NCBI RefSeq assembly: GCF_036588685.1
Contig: NC_086376.1
Location: forward strand, 12,601,911 to 12,665,910
Direction: 5' to 3'
Length of the DNA stretch: 64,000 bases
Origin: Mytilus trossulus
Lineage: Eukaryota > Mollusca > Bivalvia > Mytilida > Mytilidae
The notes under the pieces are model-generated. The model did not search any database. It saw only the letters and a program-made list of their open reading frames with translations, and was not told the origin of the DNA. The position numbers were made by a program, and so were the translations under genes. Shown piece after piece: positions 36,401-44,322 of the stretch; the first letter of the stretch is position 1, and each line of letters starts with the position of its first letter.

Positions 36401-38757
36401 GTTGGTTACAGTGAGGAATTGTGTTACTATTACACTAAAAAAGACGTGGAAAACGAAACAGAACATATTTTATTGTGCTGTTTTAAGGATATGAAGATTA
36501 CAAAATGGGTTGCAAAAAATTCTAGAACAATAAGTCGAGCACTGCAAAGTTGTAGCAACTATGAGTTCATCGACACCGAAGGTCTTTTATTCATTGTCCT
36601 AGATCACTTAAAAAATCCAGATGAGATCTCGAAAGCTTTGGATAAAGAAAATATTTCCCGATATTCAATTTCGCATCGATGCAGAACGTCAATTTTCCCG
36701 CCTGCTGGTACATATGTTCATTCAGATTGGCACTGTTACTTAGACAATAGCTTTTCTAATTTTGAAGTGGGAGAATATGTTGCTTTGCTTTTGAATGAAG
36801 AGACCGTTGAGAATGACATATTTATACCCGCTTTATATATTTATGCTATTATTATTCAAAAAATTGAAGAAGCTTCTCCATCGTCCCTGCTCGACAGTAC
36901 ACTCTGTATGTATGAGGTAGACGTGGGTGAAAGAAAAGAGAGAAAAAGAGCATATGATCTTTACAAGTTCAACCGTTCCACTCAAGAGAGCTCTACAGAA
37001 TTAGCACCGTTCTTGAATATAGCAGAATCACCAAAAGATGATAGGAATCTAGATGACATTTTAAAGGAGGTAAAAGAAATATTAAAGGCTGCATGGACAC
37101 TTCCTGAGGACGAGAGAAGAAAGGTGGTAAGACGTTTGTATAAGAAATGGCATCCTGATAAAAATATTGGTAATGAAGATTTTGCAACGAAAGTATGTCA
37201 ATTCTTACAGCAAATTGTGTTTAAATTGGAAAGTGGACAAGACATTGATTCTGACAGTTCTAGCACCTTTGAACCATCAACAGGTTCACATTTCTACTCG
37301 CACTTTAAAACTTGGGACCGAGATGCCAGACACGATTCAAACAGAAATAACCGACGACGTGGCAGACGTGGTGGCCGTTCCGGACATTCAAGACGACAAC
37401 CATCAGAACCTGTACCATCCTATCATGAATCAAGACAATGGATAAGTCAGGCAAAAGTTCACCTAACTGGTGCCATAGAATTCTTGCCTTATGCTGATAT
37501 TGGACCAAACTTCAATTCAATATGTATGATATGTTACCAAGTAAGTTAACTTTTATTAAACTTATAAAATCAAGAAATATTGAGATAAAGCACCGCTTTA
37601 ATTTCGTATCTGTGTTTTGTAATATTTTTGATTATTTTGGTTTTATCAACTCTTCTATGTTTTATCGGATTTTGATTTAAAATAGTTTGGCATCTAGCAT
37701 CACTGACGAGACTTTAATTGTCAGATGTAGTGAACCTGGCATTCTTATAGTATCTGACCTTGATAAAAGCTTCATCTATTCGAAGGGAAATTTATATACT
37801 TTTCATACATTATATACTCAATTACTAATTTAAATAATTCGGTATAAAGAGGCGAAAGATACCAGAGGGAAAATCAATCTCATAAATGAAAAATAATCTG
37901 CCGCTCTGTCATGGCCAAATACAGAAAGGACAAAGAGGCAAAGAATAGTACAGAAGACACAACATAGAAAAATAAAGACTAAGCAACACGAACTCCACCC
38001 AAAAAAAATTGTTGTGATCTCTGGTGCTACGCAAGGAAGGGTAAGCAGATCTTAGTGTTGCTCATGTTATTACAAACCCGGTTAATAATCTAATTCGGTA
38101 GGTCACATTCGTAAAAAGGGAATTGGATAGTTACACCATAAGGAACATATCCGATATCAACTGTGTATAACCCTAGTTCCTATTTTTTTTTATATTCATG
38201 GTACGGGAGAACGCTGCAAACTGAATTAACCACACATGTGAACATACAAAGCTGAAATAATGCTGCAGAATCACTTAATAATTTACTTGTATTTGATCTT
38301 CTCAGGGAAATTTATTCTTTACTTGAAACAATATGAGTGAAATCATGCTATACGAAGTTTGGAAATATGAATCCGTTTACTACATTCAACTTGCTGTTTT
38401 GTTCTTTGTCATGATTGTTTACTCGATATTTTCTCTTTTAATGTTCAATGAGCTATATATATATATATATTTCAGTCCGTTGAAATTGCACTAAAGGCCG
38501 TGCATTACCGGACAGATGCTAACAATATACCTGAAACAAAGAACATCAGTGACCTTGTAGCGAAGCTTGATGGAGATCTAAAAACACTAGTTGAAAAACT
38601 GGTAACACTGGTCGGTAAACCTGAAAGGATTATTTATCCAGACAAGCTGAATATACCTAAAATTCCTTCTCAGATGTACAGTAAAGATACTGCTACAAGA
38701 GCTGTAGAAGTTACCAAGACTATTTTGGACTTCATATCAGACAGAACTTTAAGTTAA
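2831..38757 (+). CDS. Sacsin-like giant protein: HEPN - alpha/beta pair - 3 sacsin repeats - DnaJ - HEPN
   Basis: Twelve exons join in one frame: 2831-3392, 9301-9408, 10021-10314, 10893-11126, 16986-17155, 21201-21359, 22024-22140, 22845-22992, 24343-25491, 25896-26309, 26496-37540 and 38476-38757. They total 14,682 nt, or about 4,893 residues. Every junction is GT-AG and every phase fits. Human sacsin is about 4,580 residues with a ubiquitin-like N-terminus; here a roughly 490-residue extension (HEPN plus two alpha/beta domains plus acidic linker) stands in its place. GHKL N-box motifs lie near residues 514 (NAEDA), 1853 and 2916 (NADDA). The J-domain HPD is near 4671 and the C-terminal HEPN near 4765-4893. 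The 11-kb exon resembles the giant exon of vertebrate SACS. Vertebrate sacsin is a cytosolic chaperone-like protein; the HEPN extension suggests a different, possibly RNA-linked or immune role. The start is the first ATG of the HEPN exon. Weakest link: joining the 2.8-17 kb exons to the 21-39 kb exons, supported by phase and not by transcript data. Confidence 0.82.
3483..6502. mobile_element. 3-kb element with diverged inverted ends (intron 1)
   Basis: The left end (about 3490-3640) and the reverse complement of the right end (about 6350-6500) share AGTGGAGC(G/A)GCGAA, then TTACCTAA, ATACCTCATGG and GTCGTAAATA in the same order. This indicates inverted terminal repeats of roughly 150 bp. The decayed minus-strand ORF at 4275-5640 lies between them, consistent with an old DNA transposon. 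No target duplication is clear and boundaries are approximate. It sits in intron 1 of the sacsin-like gene, starting about 90 bp after the donor. Confidence 0.55.
4275..5640 (-). pseudogene. Broken ORF of a repeat-borne protein family
   Basis: Read on the minus strand, three fragments lie in order. 5581-5363 includes [17 protein letters not shown], a zinc-knuckle-like string. 5218-5024 includes [16 protein letters not shown]. 4637-4275 includes [20 protein letters not shown]. They are separated by stops and frameshifts. I recognise this order from a widespread, functionally uncharacterised protein family repeated in bivalve genomes, probably carried by a transposon. It is enclosed by the inverted ends of the 3.48-6.50 kb element. 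It is not an active gene as it stands. Confidence 0.5.
6852..9212. mobile_element. 2.36-kb TIR DNA element with 5-bp target duplication
   Basis: The left end begins CACGGCCGACACTCGGCTAA and the right end is its inverted counterpart, finishing TTAGCCGAGTGTCGGCCGTG. The inverted similarity extends about 100 bp with substitutions. ATACA flanks both ends (6847-6851 and 9213-9217). Subterminal copies of GGTCTGTTAAT occur near both ends and at about 7335-7395. No transposase is recognisable inside, so it looks non-autonomous. The paralogous intron on the minus strand (about 62850-63000) is continuous across this site and lacks the element. Confidence 0.8.
9301..11126 (+). other. Exons 2-4: tandem alpha/beta domain pair (TRADD-N-like candidate)
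   Basis: Exons 9301-9408, 10021-10314 and 10893-11126 are all bounded by phase-1 introns. The first unit begins with [10 protein letters not shown]. It then shows strand, helix ([17 protein letters not shown]), two strands ([15 protein letters not shown]), helix ([14 protein letters not shown]) and strand (MCMIIT): a beta-alpha-beta-beta-alpha-beta order compatible with a ferredoxin-like fold. The second unit repeats the back half: GSLVLNFNM, a helix with IQQFITTIV, then AIIAPG. The pattern recalls TRADD-N-type adaptor domains known in metazoan immune proteins. That assignment is an inference from secondary-structure order, not a sequence match. Confidence 0.55.
11554..13860. mobile_element. 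2.3-kb fold-back element built of short palindromes
   Basis: The ends are inverted copies: CGGGGCGCCGAATGGGACTC at the left and GAGTCCCATTCGGCGCCCCG at the right. Both are flanked by TA (11552-11553 and 13861-13862), as expected for a TA target duplication. The interior is almost wholly made of ACAAAATTGA / TCAATTTTGT units in both orientations, so either strand can fold extensively. The long ORFs across it (11941-12579 and 12921-13556, for example) only reflect the period of the repeat. It lies in intron 4 of the sacsin-like gene. Confidence 0.8.
12100..13853. repeat. Large direct duplication inside the fold-back element
   Basis: About 850-900 bp ending near 12947 (GAGTCCCATTC) recurs almost unchanged from about 12950 to 13853. 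The unique string AAATTTTATTTTGTC occurs near 12170 and 13019, and TAGCACATAGTTTTG near 12870 and 13774. The second copy has extra units around 13141-13190 and 13394-13420. The near identity suggests a recent unequal exchange or copy event. Confidence 0.75.
14545..14890 (-). pseudogene. Possible decayed ORF fragment in intron 4
   Basis: The minus strand reads [14 protein letters not shown], a stop, then [20 protein letters not shown], a stop, and [15 protein letters not shown]. Composition is protein-like (amphipathic, Lys/Glu-rich) and frame is largely kept through about 100 codons with several stops. I do not recognise the family with certainty. It may be the remnant of a transposon-encoded protein. 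Confidence 0.3.
15795..16165 (+). repeat. Interspersed repeat family B, long copy
   Basis: Contains the family landmarks in order: ACCACTGTCCCAGG, AACATGTTTAACCC, GTGCCTGTCC, TTCAGTGGTTGTCGTTTG, TTATAGCTGACTATA, CATTGTTGAATGCCGTACGG and GATAGTTGTCTCATT. Other copies lie at 19490-19775 (diverged), 42340-42485 (truncated), 44610-44935 and 63170-63510 (interrupted). The family is characteristic of mussel genomic DNA by recognition. Confidence 0.65.
16242..16545 (+). repeat. Minisatellite, about 64-72 bp unit, 4-5 copies
   Basis: Units begin near 16242, 16306, 16373, 16445 and 16516 with variants of TAGATCATTCAGGTAGTCTT. Each continues through a GTACAAAA stretch to GTAGTCATTGGATACTG. Copies differ by substitutions and small indels. 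It lies in intron 4, upstream of the exon at 16986. Confidence 0.7.
16986..17155 (+). other. Exon 5: acidic linker with two 16-residue repeats
   Basis: Phase 1 in, phase 0 out. Begins [16 protein letters not shown] and then carries two copies of a 16-residue unit of the form [16 protein letters not shown], followed by GSNNNMQQ and a GTAAGT donor. The paralogous exon in the minus-strand gene has 12 copies, so the unit number has changed greatly since duplication. Confidence 0.75.
17215..17290 (+). repeat. tRNA-like relic retained in both duplicated introns
   Basis: The string ending GAGTTCGACCCTTGCC, preceded at tRNA-like distance by TCGCTTCGGTGATACAATGC, resembles a B box with a weak A-box region. 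The reverse complement of about 57470-57540 has the counterpart TTGTTCGACCCCTGGCC. It is probably a decayed tRNA-derived SINE already present before the duplication. No complete tRNA can be folded. Confidence 0.3.
17291..19489. other. Intron 5 sequence without recognisable genes
   Basis: AT-rich with many T runs (17310-17520) and a short AAAAG simple repeat near 18413-18437. Short ORFs here (17265-17630, 17838-18026 and 18749-19006) lack any protein-like signature. I see nothing else to annotate. Confidence 0.4.
19490..19775 (+). repeat. Interspersed repeat family B, diverged copy
   Basis: Shares GTTACACCACTGACCCAG, ACACGTTTAACC, GTGCCTGTCCCAAGTCAGC, TAGTGGTTGTCGTTGG and TAGTTGAAGGCCGTATGG with the copies at 15795-16165 and 44610-44935, at clearly lower identity. 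Confidence 0.55.
20238..20577 (-). mobile_element. tRNA-derived SINE
   Basis: Read on the minus strand, the head has a Pol III A-box region (TGGTGTAGTGGTTAGTGC) and a perfect B box (GGTTCGATTCC) at about 20500-20575. A conserved body of about 240 bp follows, with GGACGATAAATGGCTGACCC and GCACGTTAAAGACACCC. The body resembles conserved-core SINEs known across molluscs; the exact family needs a Repbase comparison. It lies in intron 5 of the sacsin-like gene, in opposite orientation. Confidence 0.7.
21660..21800 (+). repeat. Partial copy of interspersed repeat family C
   Basis: Contains AAGATGTGGTATGATTGC and ATGAGACAACACTCC, the start of the family seen more fully at 58376-58690 and 50541-50830. 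It is in intron 6. Confidence 0.45.
23061..23111 (+). other. Duplicated piece of exon 8 that could be read as an in-frame cassette
   Basis: Fifty-one bases between an AG (ATCCAG) and a GT donor (GGTAGGAT) encode [16 protein letters not shown]. This is a second copy of the glycine-box end of exon 8 ([16 protein letters not shown]), 119 bp downstream. Upstream similarity to exon 8 fades within about 20 bp. Length is a multiple of three and the phase (1/1) matches the flanking exons, so inclusion would add 17 residues without breaking the frame. The upstream pyrimidine tract is poor, so it may be a relic. Confidence 0.5.
25896..26309 (+). other. Exon 10: continuation of the first sacsin repeat unit
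   Basis: 138 codons, phase 1 on both sides. Reads [17 protein letters not shown] and later [17 protein letters not shown], the pattern that follows each ATPase-like block in sacsin proteins. It connects the SRR1 block to the 11-kb exon at 26496. Confidence 0.75.
28605..31780 (+). other. Second sacsin repeat (SRR2) within the giant exon
   Basis: Starts near residue 1822 with [18 protein letters not shown]. The N-box is [14 protein letters not shown] (Asn near residue 1853), followed by [17 protein letters not shown] and the glycine box [14 protein letters not shown]. The later motif [19 protein letters not shown] is the characteristic second signature of sacsin repeats (near 29830). Distance to the SRR1 N-box is about 1,340 residues, close to that in vertebrate sacsin as I recall it. 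Confidence 0.85.
31795..33600 (+). other. Third sacsin repeat (SRR3) within the giant exon
   Basis: Starts with [19 protein letters not shown]. The N-box is [14 protein letters not shown] (Asn near residue 2916), then [17 protein letters not shown], the glycine box [14 protein letters not shown] and the second signature [20 protein letters not shown] near 32890. The remaining part of the giant exon to about 37000 is sacsin-like but without a domain I can name. Confidence 0.85.
37030..37230 (+). other. DnaJ (J) domain
   Basis: Follows [20 protein letters not shown] and contains [12 protein letters not shown], with an intact HPD triad near residue 4671 (37151-37159). Intact HPD predicts that it can stimulate an Hsp70 ATPase. 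The placement just before the C-terminal HEPN domain is as in vertebrate sacsin. A Arg/Gly-rich stretch ([17 protein letters not shown], about 37343-37395) lies between the two domains and could bind RNA; that is an inference. Confidence 0.85.
37410..38757 (+). other. C-terminal HEPN domain split by the last intron
   Basis: The end of exon 11 reads [19 protein letters not shown], and exon 12 (38476-38757) continues [16 protein letters not shown] and [19 protein letters not shown] to the stop TAA at 38755-38757. This is the sacsin-type HEPN domain. I see no R-x4-6-H motif in it, so it is probably a binding, non-nuclease HEPN, in contrast to the N-terminal one. The acceptor at 38475 is preceded by an (AT)n run. 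Confidence 0.8.
37855..38175 (-). repeat. Diverged 3' end of the reverse-transcriptase retroelement family
   Basis: Shares with the 3' tail of the element at 51745-53671 (same orientation): GAAAGATACC near its outer edge, ACACAACATAGAAAA, AGCAACACGAACTCCACC, GGAAGGGTAAGCAGATC, TCTAATTCGGTAGGTCA and GGAACATATCCGATATCA. It has no coding part, so it is a 5'-truncated insertion in the last intron of the sacsin-like gene. Confidence 0.65.
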
Positions 38758-39084
38758 TTCACAGGTAAATGTTTACTTTGAAACCTACTATTTGTGGTTG
38801 ATGCAATTATAACGATGCAGAAATAATTTGTTGCTGATAAGTAAAAAAAATTCCTGTTTGCCTTCGGTTCATTTCGTATGATTATACAACTTTCTTTCCA
38901 ACTTTTTTGTAACAAAATTATTATGATCTCACAGAATAGAATGGTGTTTTTTGTCAAGACTTTTATTCAGTATGTAACTTGCTGTTTCCAAACCATTCAA
39001 ATCTCGAAAGCGTATTTTTTTAAGTGGCACATATTTATTTGGCACCAATATATTTTTTTAAAGGTTTGTTAAGTATAATTTATA

Positions 39085-39330
39085 TAACCAAAAAAGGGGG
39101 AAAAGAACATAAGTTATTCAAAACCAACAAAACAGACAAGTCCTTGCCAAAATAAAAACGATGATATACTAAAACAATAATTCACAACATAAAAAGGAGC
39201 ATCAATCCAACCTAAAAACGGAGAGGAACTCCTGTACTCCGGAAGGTTAAGCAGATTCAATTCAAATTGTTGCACCGGTCGTGTGGCCAGTCAAAATAAG
39301 TTGATAAGCACGATATCAATTTTACATAGG
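39085..39330 (-). repeat. Old fragment of the same retroelement 3' end
   Basis: Weak similarity to 51745-52060: CACAACATAAAAAG, CTCCGGAAGGTTAAGCAGATT and CACCGGTCGTGTGG occur in the family order. It is strongly diverged. Confidence 0.4.
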
Positions 39331-40625
39331 GTTGCATATATGACAAATCAGAAAATTCAGTCTCATAACCAAGTTCTACATTGTACATTATAGACAATAA
39401 AGGTTTAGTAAGAATCGCGTCCGTCCTCACGAATGGACAAGCTTTATGTTTATTATTTATCTTACGTGTATGTCGAAAGCTGATGTGACCAAATAAATGG
39501 TCTCATCAGTAGTTATATTGACGACTCCAGAAATGTGCAATATTTATAAATTGATTTTATTGTCATTTATTTTCAGATAAAAGGATACAAGACTGATAAT
39601 TACCCGGCTAGTGTTTGACGACTTTGACAAATTGGGTTTACATTATATTTTCAGTGAATATTGAACATAACGTTATCACTAGTTTACAGTGTACGAGAAT
39701 GTCTGTAAATGTACATATCGAATAAGGATTTTTTTAAACAGTAACCTTTATTTTATGCAATTATGATTGACTGCTTTTTACCACTTCCATTTTTATTTAT
39801 TTAAATCTGTTATTTTTTCGTGGTGTTTATTCAAATCATTTTCCTTCGATTATGCTGCAATGAGCAGTGTCTACATATTTGATTTTGAAATAACATGTTT
39901 GTTCTACATATTTTGTTTTCACACTATAGATAATATTTTTTTTTTTGCTTTTTTAATAGAACATAACAGTGGTAAATCTTGAACAATTTAATTTTGAATA
40001 ATACAAATATATATATAAAATATAAATGAAAAGTACAAGGGGACAACACATCATCTTGCAAAGAAATTGCAAATTGTACAGTTTGTAAATTATTTAAATG
40101 ATTATTTTGTTTTACTACGTATGATTTATGATACTTGATTCGTTTTATAATATTATAGGTTTTGTTTCTCCTACACTATTAATGAATATATTTTAACCAT
40201 ATCTGATTTAATATGTGATCCAGTGTTTGATGTGTCAATTTTGTTATATGAATTATTTATGTAAAATCCATACAAATGGGCAAAATTTATGTTTTATCTT
40301 TCACATTTCATAAGATCCTATTTTCTTTCCTGCATTTTGTATGCAAAGAATATTAATTATTTATTCCAAACCAATATGAACTTGATAAATCGTTTAGGCA
40401 TACTGCACGAAAATGTATCAATTTAATAATCTGATACATGGAAATGCTCAAATCAACATTAATTAGTGTTCAATTTGAGATAAGTAGTCTCAACAGAAAA
40501 AAAACCGCGCAAGTTTAAAGAGATGACTACAAATTCCAAACAATTGTTTTGATTGCGTCTTTTTGGAATATGAATAAATTATGAAACTTATAAAAGCACG
40601 TTTGTGATATCGGAATAGTTGATTA

Positions 40626-40830
40626 CTGTAAACCAACTTATTTTCGCGAGCGATTTAATTTCGCGACTTTCGCGAATAGATAAATAACGCGAATATAAAT
40701 CGTCGCAAAAATTGATTTTCTTATCTTACACATAAAGTAAAATAGAAAATCGCGAAATAAATCGCCGCGAAGTGGGCTAGAAAGGGCTATACGCGAAATA
40801 AAGTATCCGCGAAAATAAGTTGGTTTACAG
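40626..40830. mobile_element. 205-bp palindromic MITE
   Basis: The left end CTGTAAACCAACTTATTTTC is perfectly inverted at the right end (GAAAATAAGTTGGTTTACAG). The interior repeats TTCGCG / CGCGAA motifs symmetrically. TA lies on both sides (40624-40625 and 40831-40832), consistent with a Tc1/mariner-type TA target. It has no coding capacity and could form a long hairpin in transcripts that read through it. Confidence 0.8.
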
Positions 40831-42169
40831 TATTCATGTTTTTAACTCATTTTTAGTATTTCCTTGTTACACATAGTTAACACTAAATACTTTCAAATAA
40901 TTCCCATAGTTTAATTTGAAATACATGTATTTAAATTTTGTATTAGTATTTTTGTTGTCTTTTGAAATGAATCAAAATTATCATTATTATATTATGATGG
41001 AGGTTTGAACTTATTAGAATTTTTGAACTACCTATTGTAATTTAAACTCTTATAAAAGCATATTTAAATAGAGCAACTAGTAATTATTTGTGATTAAGAT
41101 ATGAGAAAGTTATTGAGTTATTTTAGAAGTAATGATATAGGTGATAATTTTTGTTTTACATTGAATGATGCTACACCATACTGGTAGTATATTTAAAGTG
41201 AATTGGTTTCTCTGTAGAGTTTTTTTTTATGTTGTTTTTAAAAAAAAAAAAAATGAGATTTCGTTTCTCTTTTCAATTTTTTTTTTGTTAACTGTTTTTG
41301 GTATTATGTTGTTTCTTAAAAGACATATTTAAGAGATTTCATTTTTCTTTCAATTTTTGTGTTTTTTACTGGTATTTGTGTTTTTTCTCTCTCGTAGCCT
41401 TGTCATTCTTTGTGATTTTGATTTTTTTTAATAAATGAGATCTATACATAAACAAGGGAAAGGGGATAGTTTGGTACTTCTGTATAAGTATTCAGTGAAA
41501 TAACCAAAACAAAAATCCGTATTTAAAAGAAATTATTACATAAAGTATTTAATTGACATAGACAAAGCAGCAACATCAATCAAGCATACTTATTCATTAT
41601 ATATGAATTATTTTTTTTTAACAGAAACCGATGACTTTCACTGTGTTTACTTGAGACTGAAAGGAAGTGTAGTCTTTTCCTTTTTTTTTTCTTTGTTTGT
41701 TGTTTATATTTTTCACATTCTTTTATGTAACTTTTTATTTATATTTTGTTAATGCTCGAGTGTGTCTAACAAATAAAATCATCCATGTTAGATTCCATTG
41801 TCAAAAGTATGCCCATTTTCATTTGCTTTTCTTGACAATGTTTATTACGACTTTAAGATGTTATTAACTTGGAGTTATATGTTTAAGTCCACTACTGCGG
41901 TAAATATCTATATTAAGTTTATTGTTTGAAGAGTGTTTTCATTGTTTGTTTTAGCAATTTGATAGTTAATTACAATATTTGAAATGATTTTCTACTTATT
42001 TGTGTGTCTCTGACGAAAATAGAATGTTTTTATTCATTATTTACTGGAATAAATTTGATTAATTGAATGTATTTTATTGGATTAATTGGATTATAATATG
42101 TATGAATTAGTCTCAAGGTGTTCGATTTGTTTAAATTCATGCCATTTAATTGGTTAAATAAAATTAACG

Positions 42170-42330
42170 GTACTAATTTTCTTGCACCAGATGCGCATTT
42201 CGACAATACATGTCTCTTCAGTGATGCTCGTGGCCAAAATATTTGAAATCCAAAGCTTATATAAAAGATGAAGAGCTTTAATCCAAAAGGTCCAAAAAGT
42301 ATAGCCAAATCCGTGAAAGAAATCAGAGCT
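42170..42330 (+). repeat. Interspersed repeat related to family A
   Basis: Contains TTGCACCAGATGCGCATTTC, CTCTTCAGTGATGCTCG and AAAAGGTCCAAAAAGTATAG. It parallels the ACGCCAGACGCGCGTTTC and CTCATCAGTGACGCTC landmarks of family A but forms a distinct subfamily. Confidence 0.5.
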
Positions 42331-42339
42331 TTGCACGAG

Positions 42340-42485
42340 GGAGATACATTCCTTTTATAGCTGACTATATGCTGTATGGGCTTTGCTCATTGTTGAAGGC
42401 CGTACGGTGACCTATAATTGTTAATGTTTGTGTCATTTTGATCTTTTGTGGATAGTTGGCAATCATACCACATCTTCTTTCTTAT
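42340..42485 (+). repeat. Interspersed repeat family B, 5'-truncated copy
   Basis: Only the end of the family is present: TTATAGCTGACTATATGC, CATTGTTGAAGGCCGTACGG and GCAATCATACCACATC. Confidence 0.6.
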
Positions 42486-43221
42486 AGAAGTATAATATTC
42501 CTTAGTCACATTTACGAGAGAAAAAACATTGATCTAACTAAGGGAATGACCATTTAACTTTACAACGAGTGGGGGTTATGTTTTTTTCTAAAACAAATAT
42601 TCCGACTCCCAATTTGATAAATATTCTGGTCAACTCAGAAAAAAACCCATACCCCTCTTTGAAGTTAATGAAAAGTAAAATCCGAACGTTTAAATATTAC
42701 AATGTTTATTATCTTATATCGGCATATCTAAAAAAAAAAAGTACATTACATGTTGTATCTACCTGATACAGTAAGCATTGCATACAATATGAACTTATTG
42801 TATCGTTGATATGAGAAACATGAAACTTTCAAAATTACATGTAGTAAAATTCAATAAATAAAATAAAAAAGCAAGATGATATAAAGAAAAAGTAGAAAGA
42901 CTGACAATAACATAGCATTACAATGACACTCAACAGACAACTACTCAACTCTTTTACAGTAGACAAATGACTATACCAATGATGTCAGTCTCTTTATCGA
43001 TACGCGTCTAGAACAATTTGATTGTTTATCAAAGAACTGCAATCGATACCAAACTCCGGACACGACCAACACATTGATACAACAGAAGGCATTCACTGAC
43101 AAAGGCCTGACGAGACTCCCGCCTTAGACGTCCATGTGGAGCACCAAACCGGGTTGTTTTAGGAGATATTAGTGCTGCTAAATTGAATATAAAACAATGA
43201 ATTAAATGTTCACAGTTTATC

Positions 43222-43299
43222 GTATATTACAAAATTGTACAGATAAGCATTTAAACATTTGTATATTACAAAATTGTACAGATAAGCATTTAAACATTT
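43222..43299 (+). repeat. 39-bp exact tandem duplication
   Basis: Two adjacent copies of a 39-bp unit starting GTATATTACAAAATTG and ending GCATTTAAACATTT. No difference is visible between them, so it is recent. Confidence 0.8.
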
Positions 43300-44322
43300 G
43301 TAACTATGTAATATTAAATCCAAAAGATACAACTACAATCACAACAACATAAACAACATAAAAGCATACAGTTACTGAAAACAAGATACAAATAATAAAC
43401 TTGCTTAATACAAATCATACTGTCATCCACCGTACTTCGGAGCAGCAATCTTATAAATAAACAATGGAAATAAACAATGAAAGACGCGATAGTGTGCACC
43501 GTCTTAGGACAAATATGTTTGGATAAAACTCAATACAGATAACAAGAGATATACTAAGTCTTTTATTTATAGAAATTAGCATTGAAATGTAAGAATAAAT
43601 GTATGACAGCAGTATTTAAGATTTGCTTAAATTACTCGCAATTTCTTGATATATTTCAAAAATAACACACGAATGCGTTTGCAGTAAAACAAAGATTATG
43701 TTGATAAATTAGACATAAATAGTCACCAACATTGAATATTTAGACGATCAATACGGGAAAATATGAAGTTATATAACAAAGGTAACTTATTTTCATTCAT
43801 CTTGAGAAACATCTAGGTTGGATAAACGGGGATCCGAATTTGTAAAATGTGTTTGTTTTAATTTTTTCGACTAGCAAACAAAACGTTTACAAAATGAAAA
43901 AAAGTACAAGTTGTTGTAGCCCAAAAAGTACTTGAATATCATGACTTCTAGCTCATTTTAAAACAGAACACCATTTGTGTTAAACGTATCTTGGGAATGT
44001 TTGTCGGGTTATGATTGATATTAGCGTTTAGTTAATATAATGGTAAATGAAATGAGGTACACGTATGCAATGCAGTGAACTGGTTCAAAGAACAACCAAA
44101 TAAATATGCTATGTAATAAAGTTACGAGGTTTCTAACACCTTTGACAGACCAGCAATTTTCAAACACTTTTATATTTATAAATTATATTGTTCTGGTACT
44201 GTACTCCTCGAAACAAAAAACTGGATTTACGGCATTAATTAAAATCAATTAAAATGTAACACAGCCAATGAAAAACTTGTCAGCTCGACATTTAAGTCAG
44301 TGAAAGTGGTTCATATTACATT

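Larger units (their letters stand above)
38758..44322. other. Intergenic region between two convergent genes
   Basis: Begins with the 3' untranslated region of the sacsin-like gene. A donor (CACAG|GTAAATG at 38765) and an acceptor (TTTTCAG at 39576) suggest a 3'-UTR intron of 812 bp. Very AT-rich sequence follows to about 42000 with several AATAAA signals (for example 41772-41777), but the true poly(A) site cannot be chosen. The rest holds the repeats listed separately. No further coding region is supported. Confidence 0.5.
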
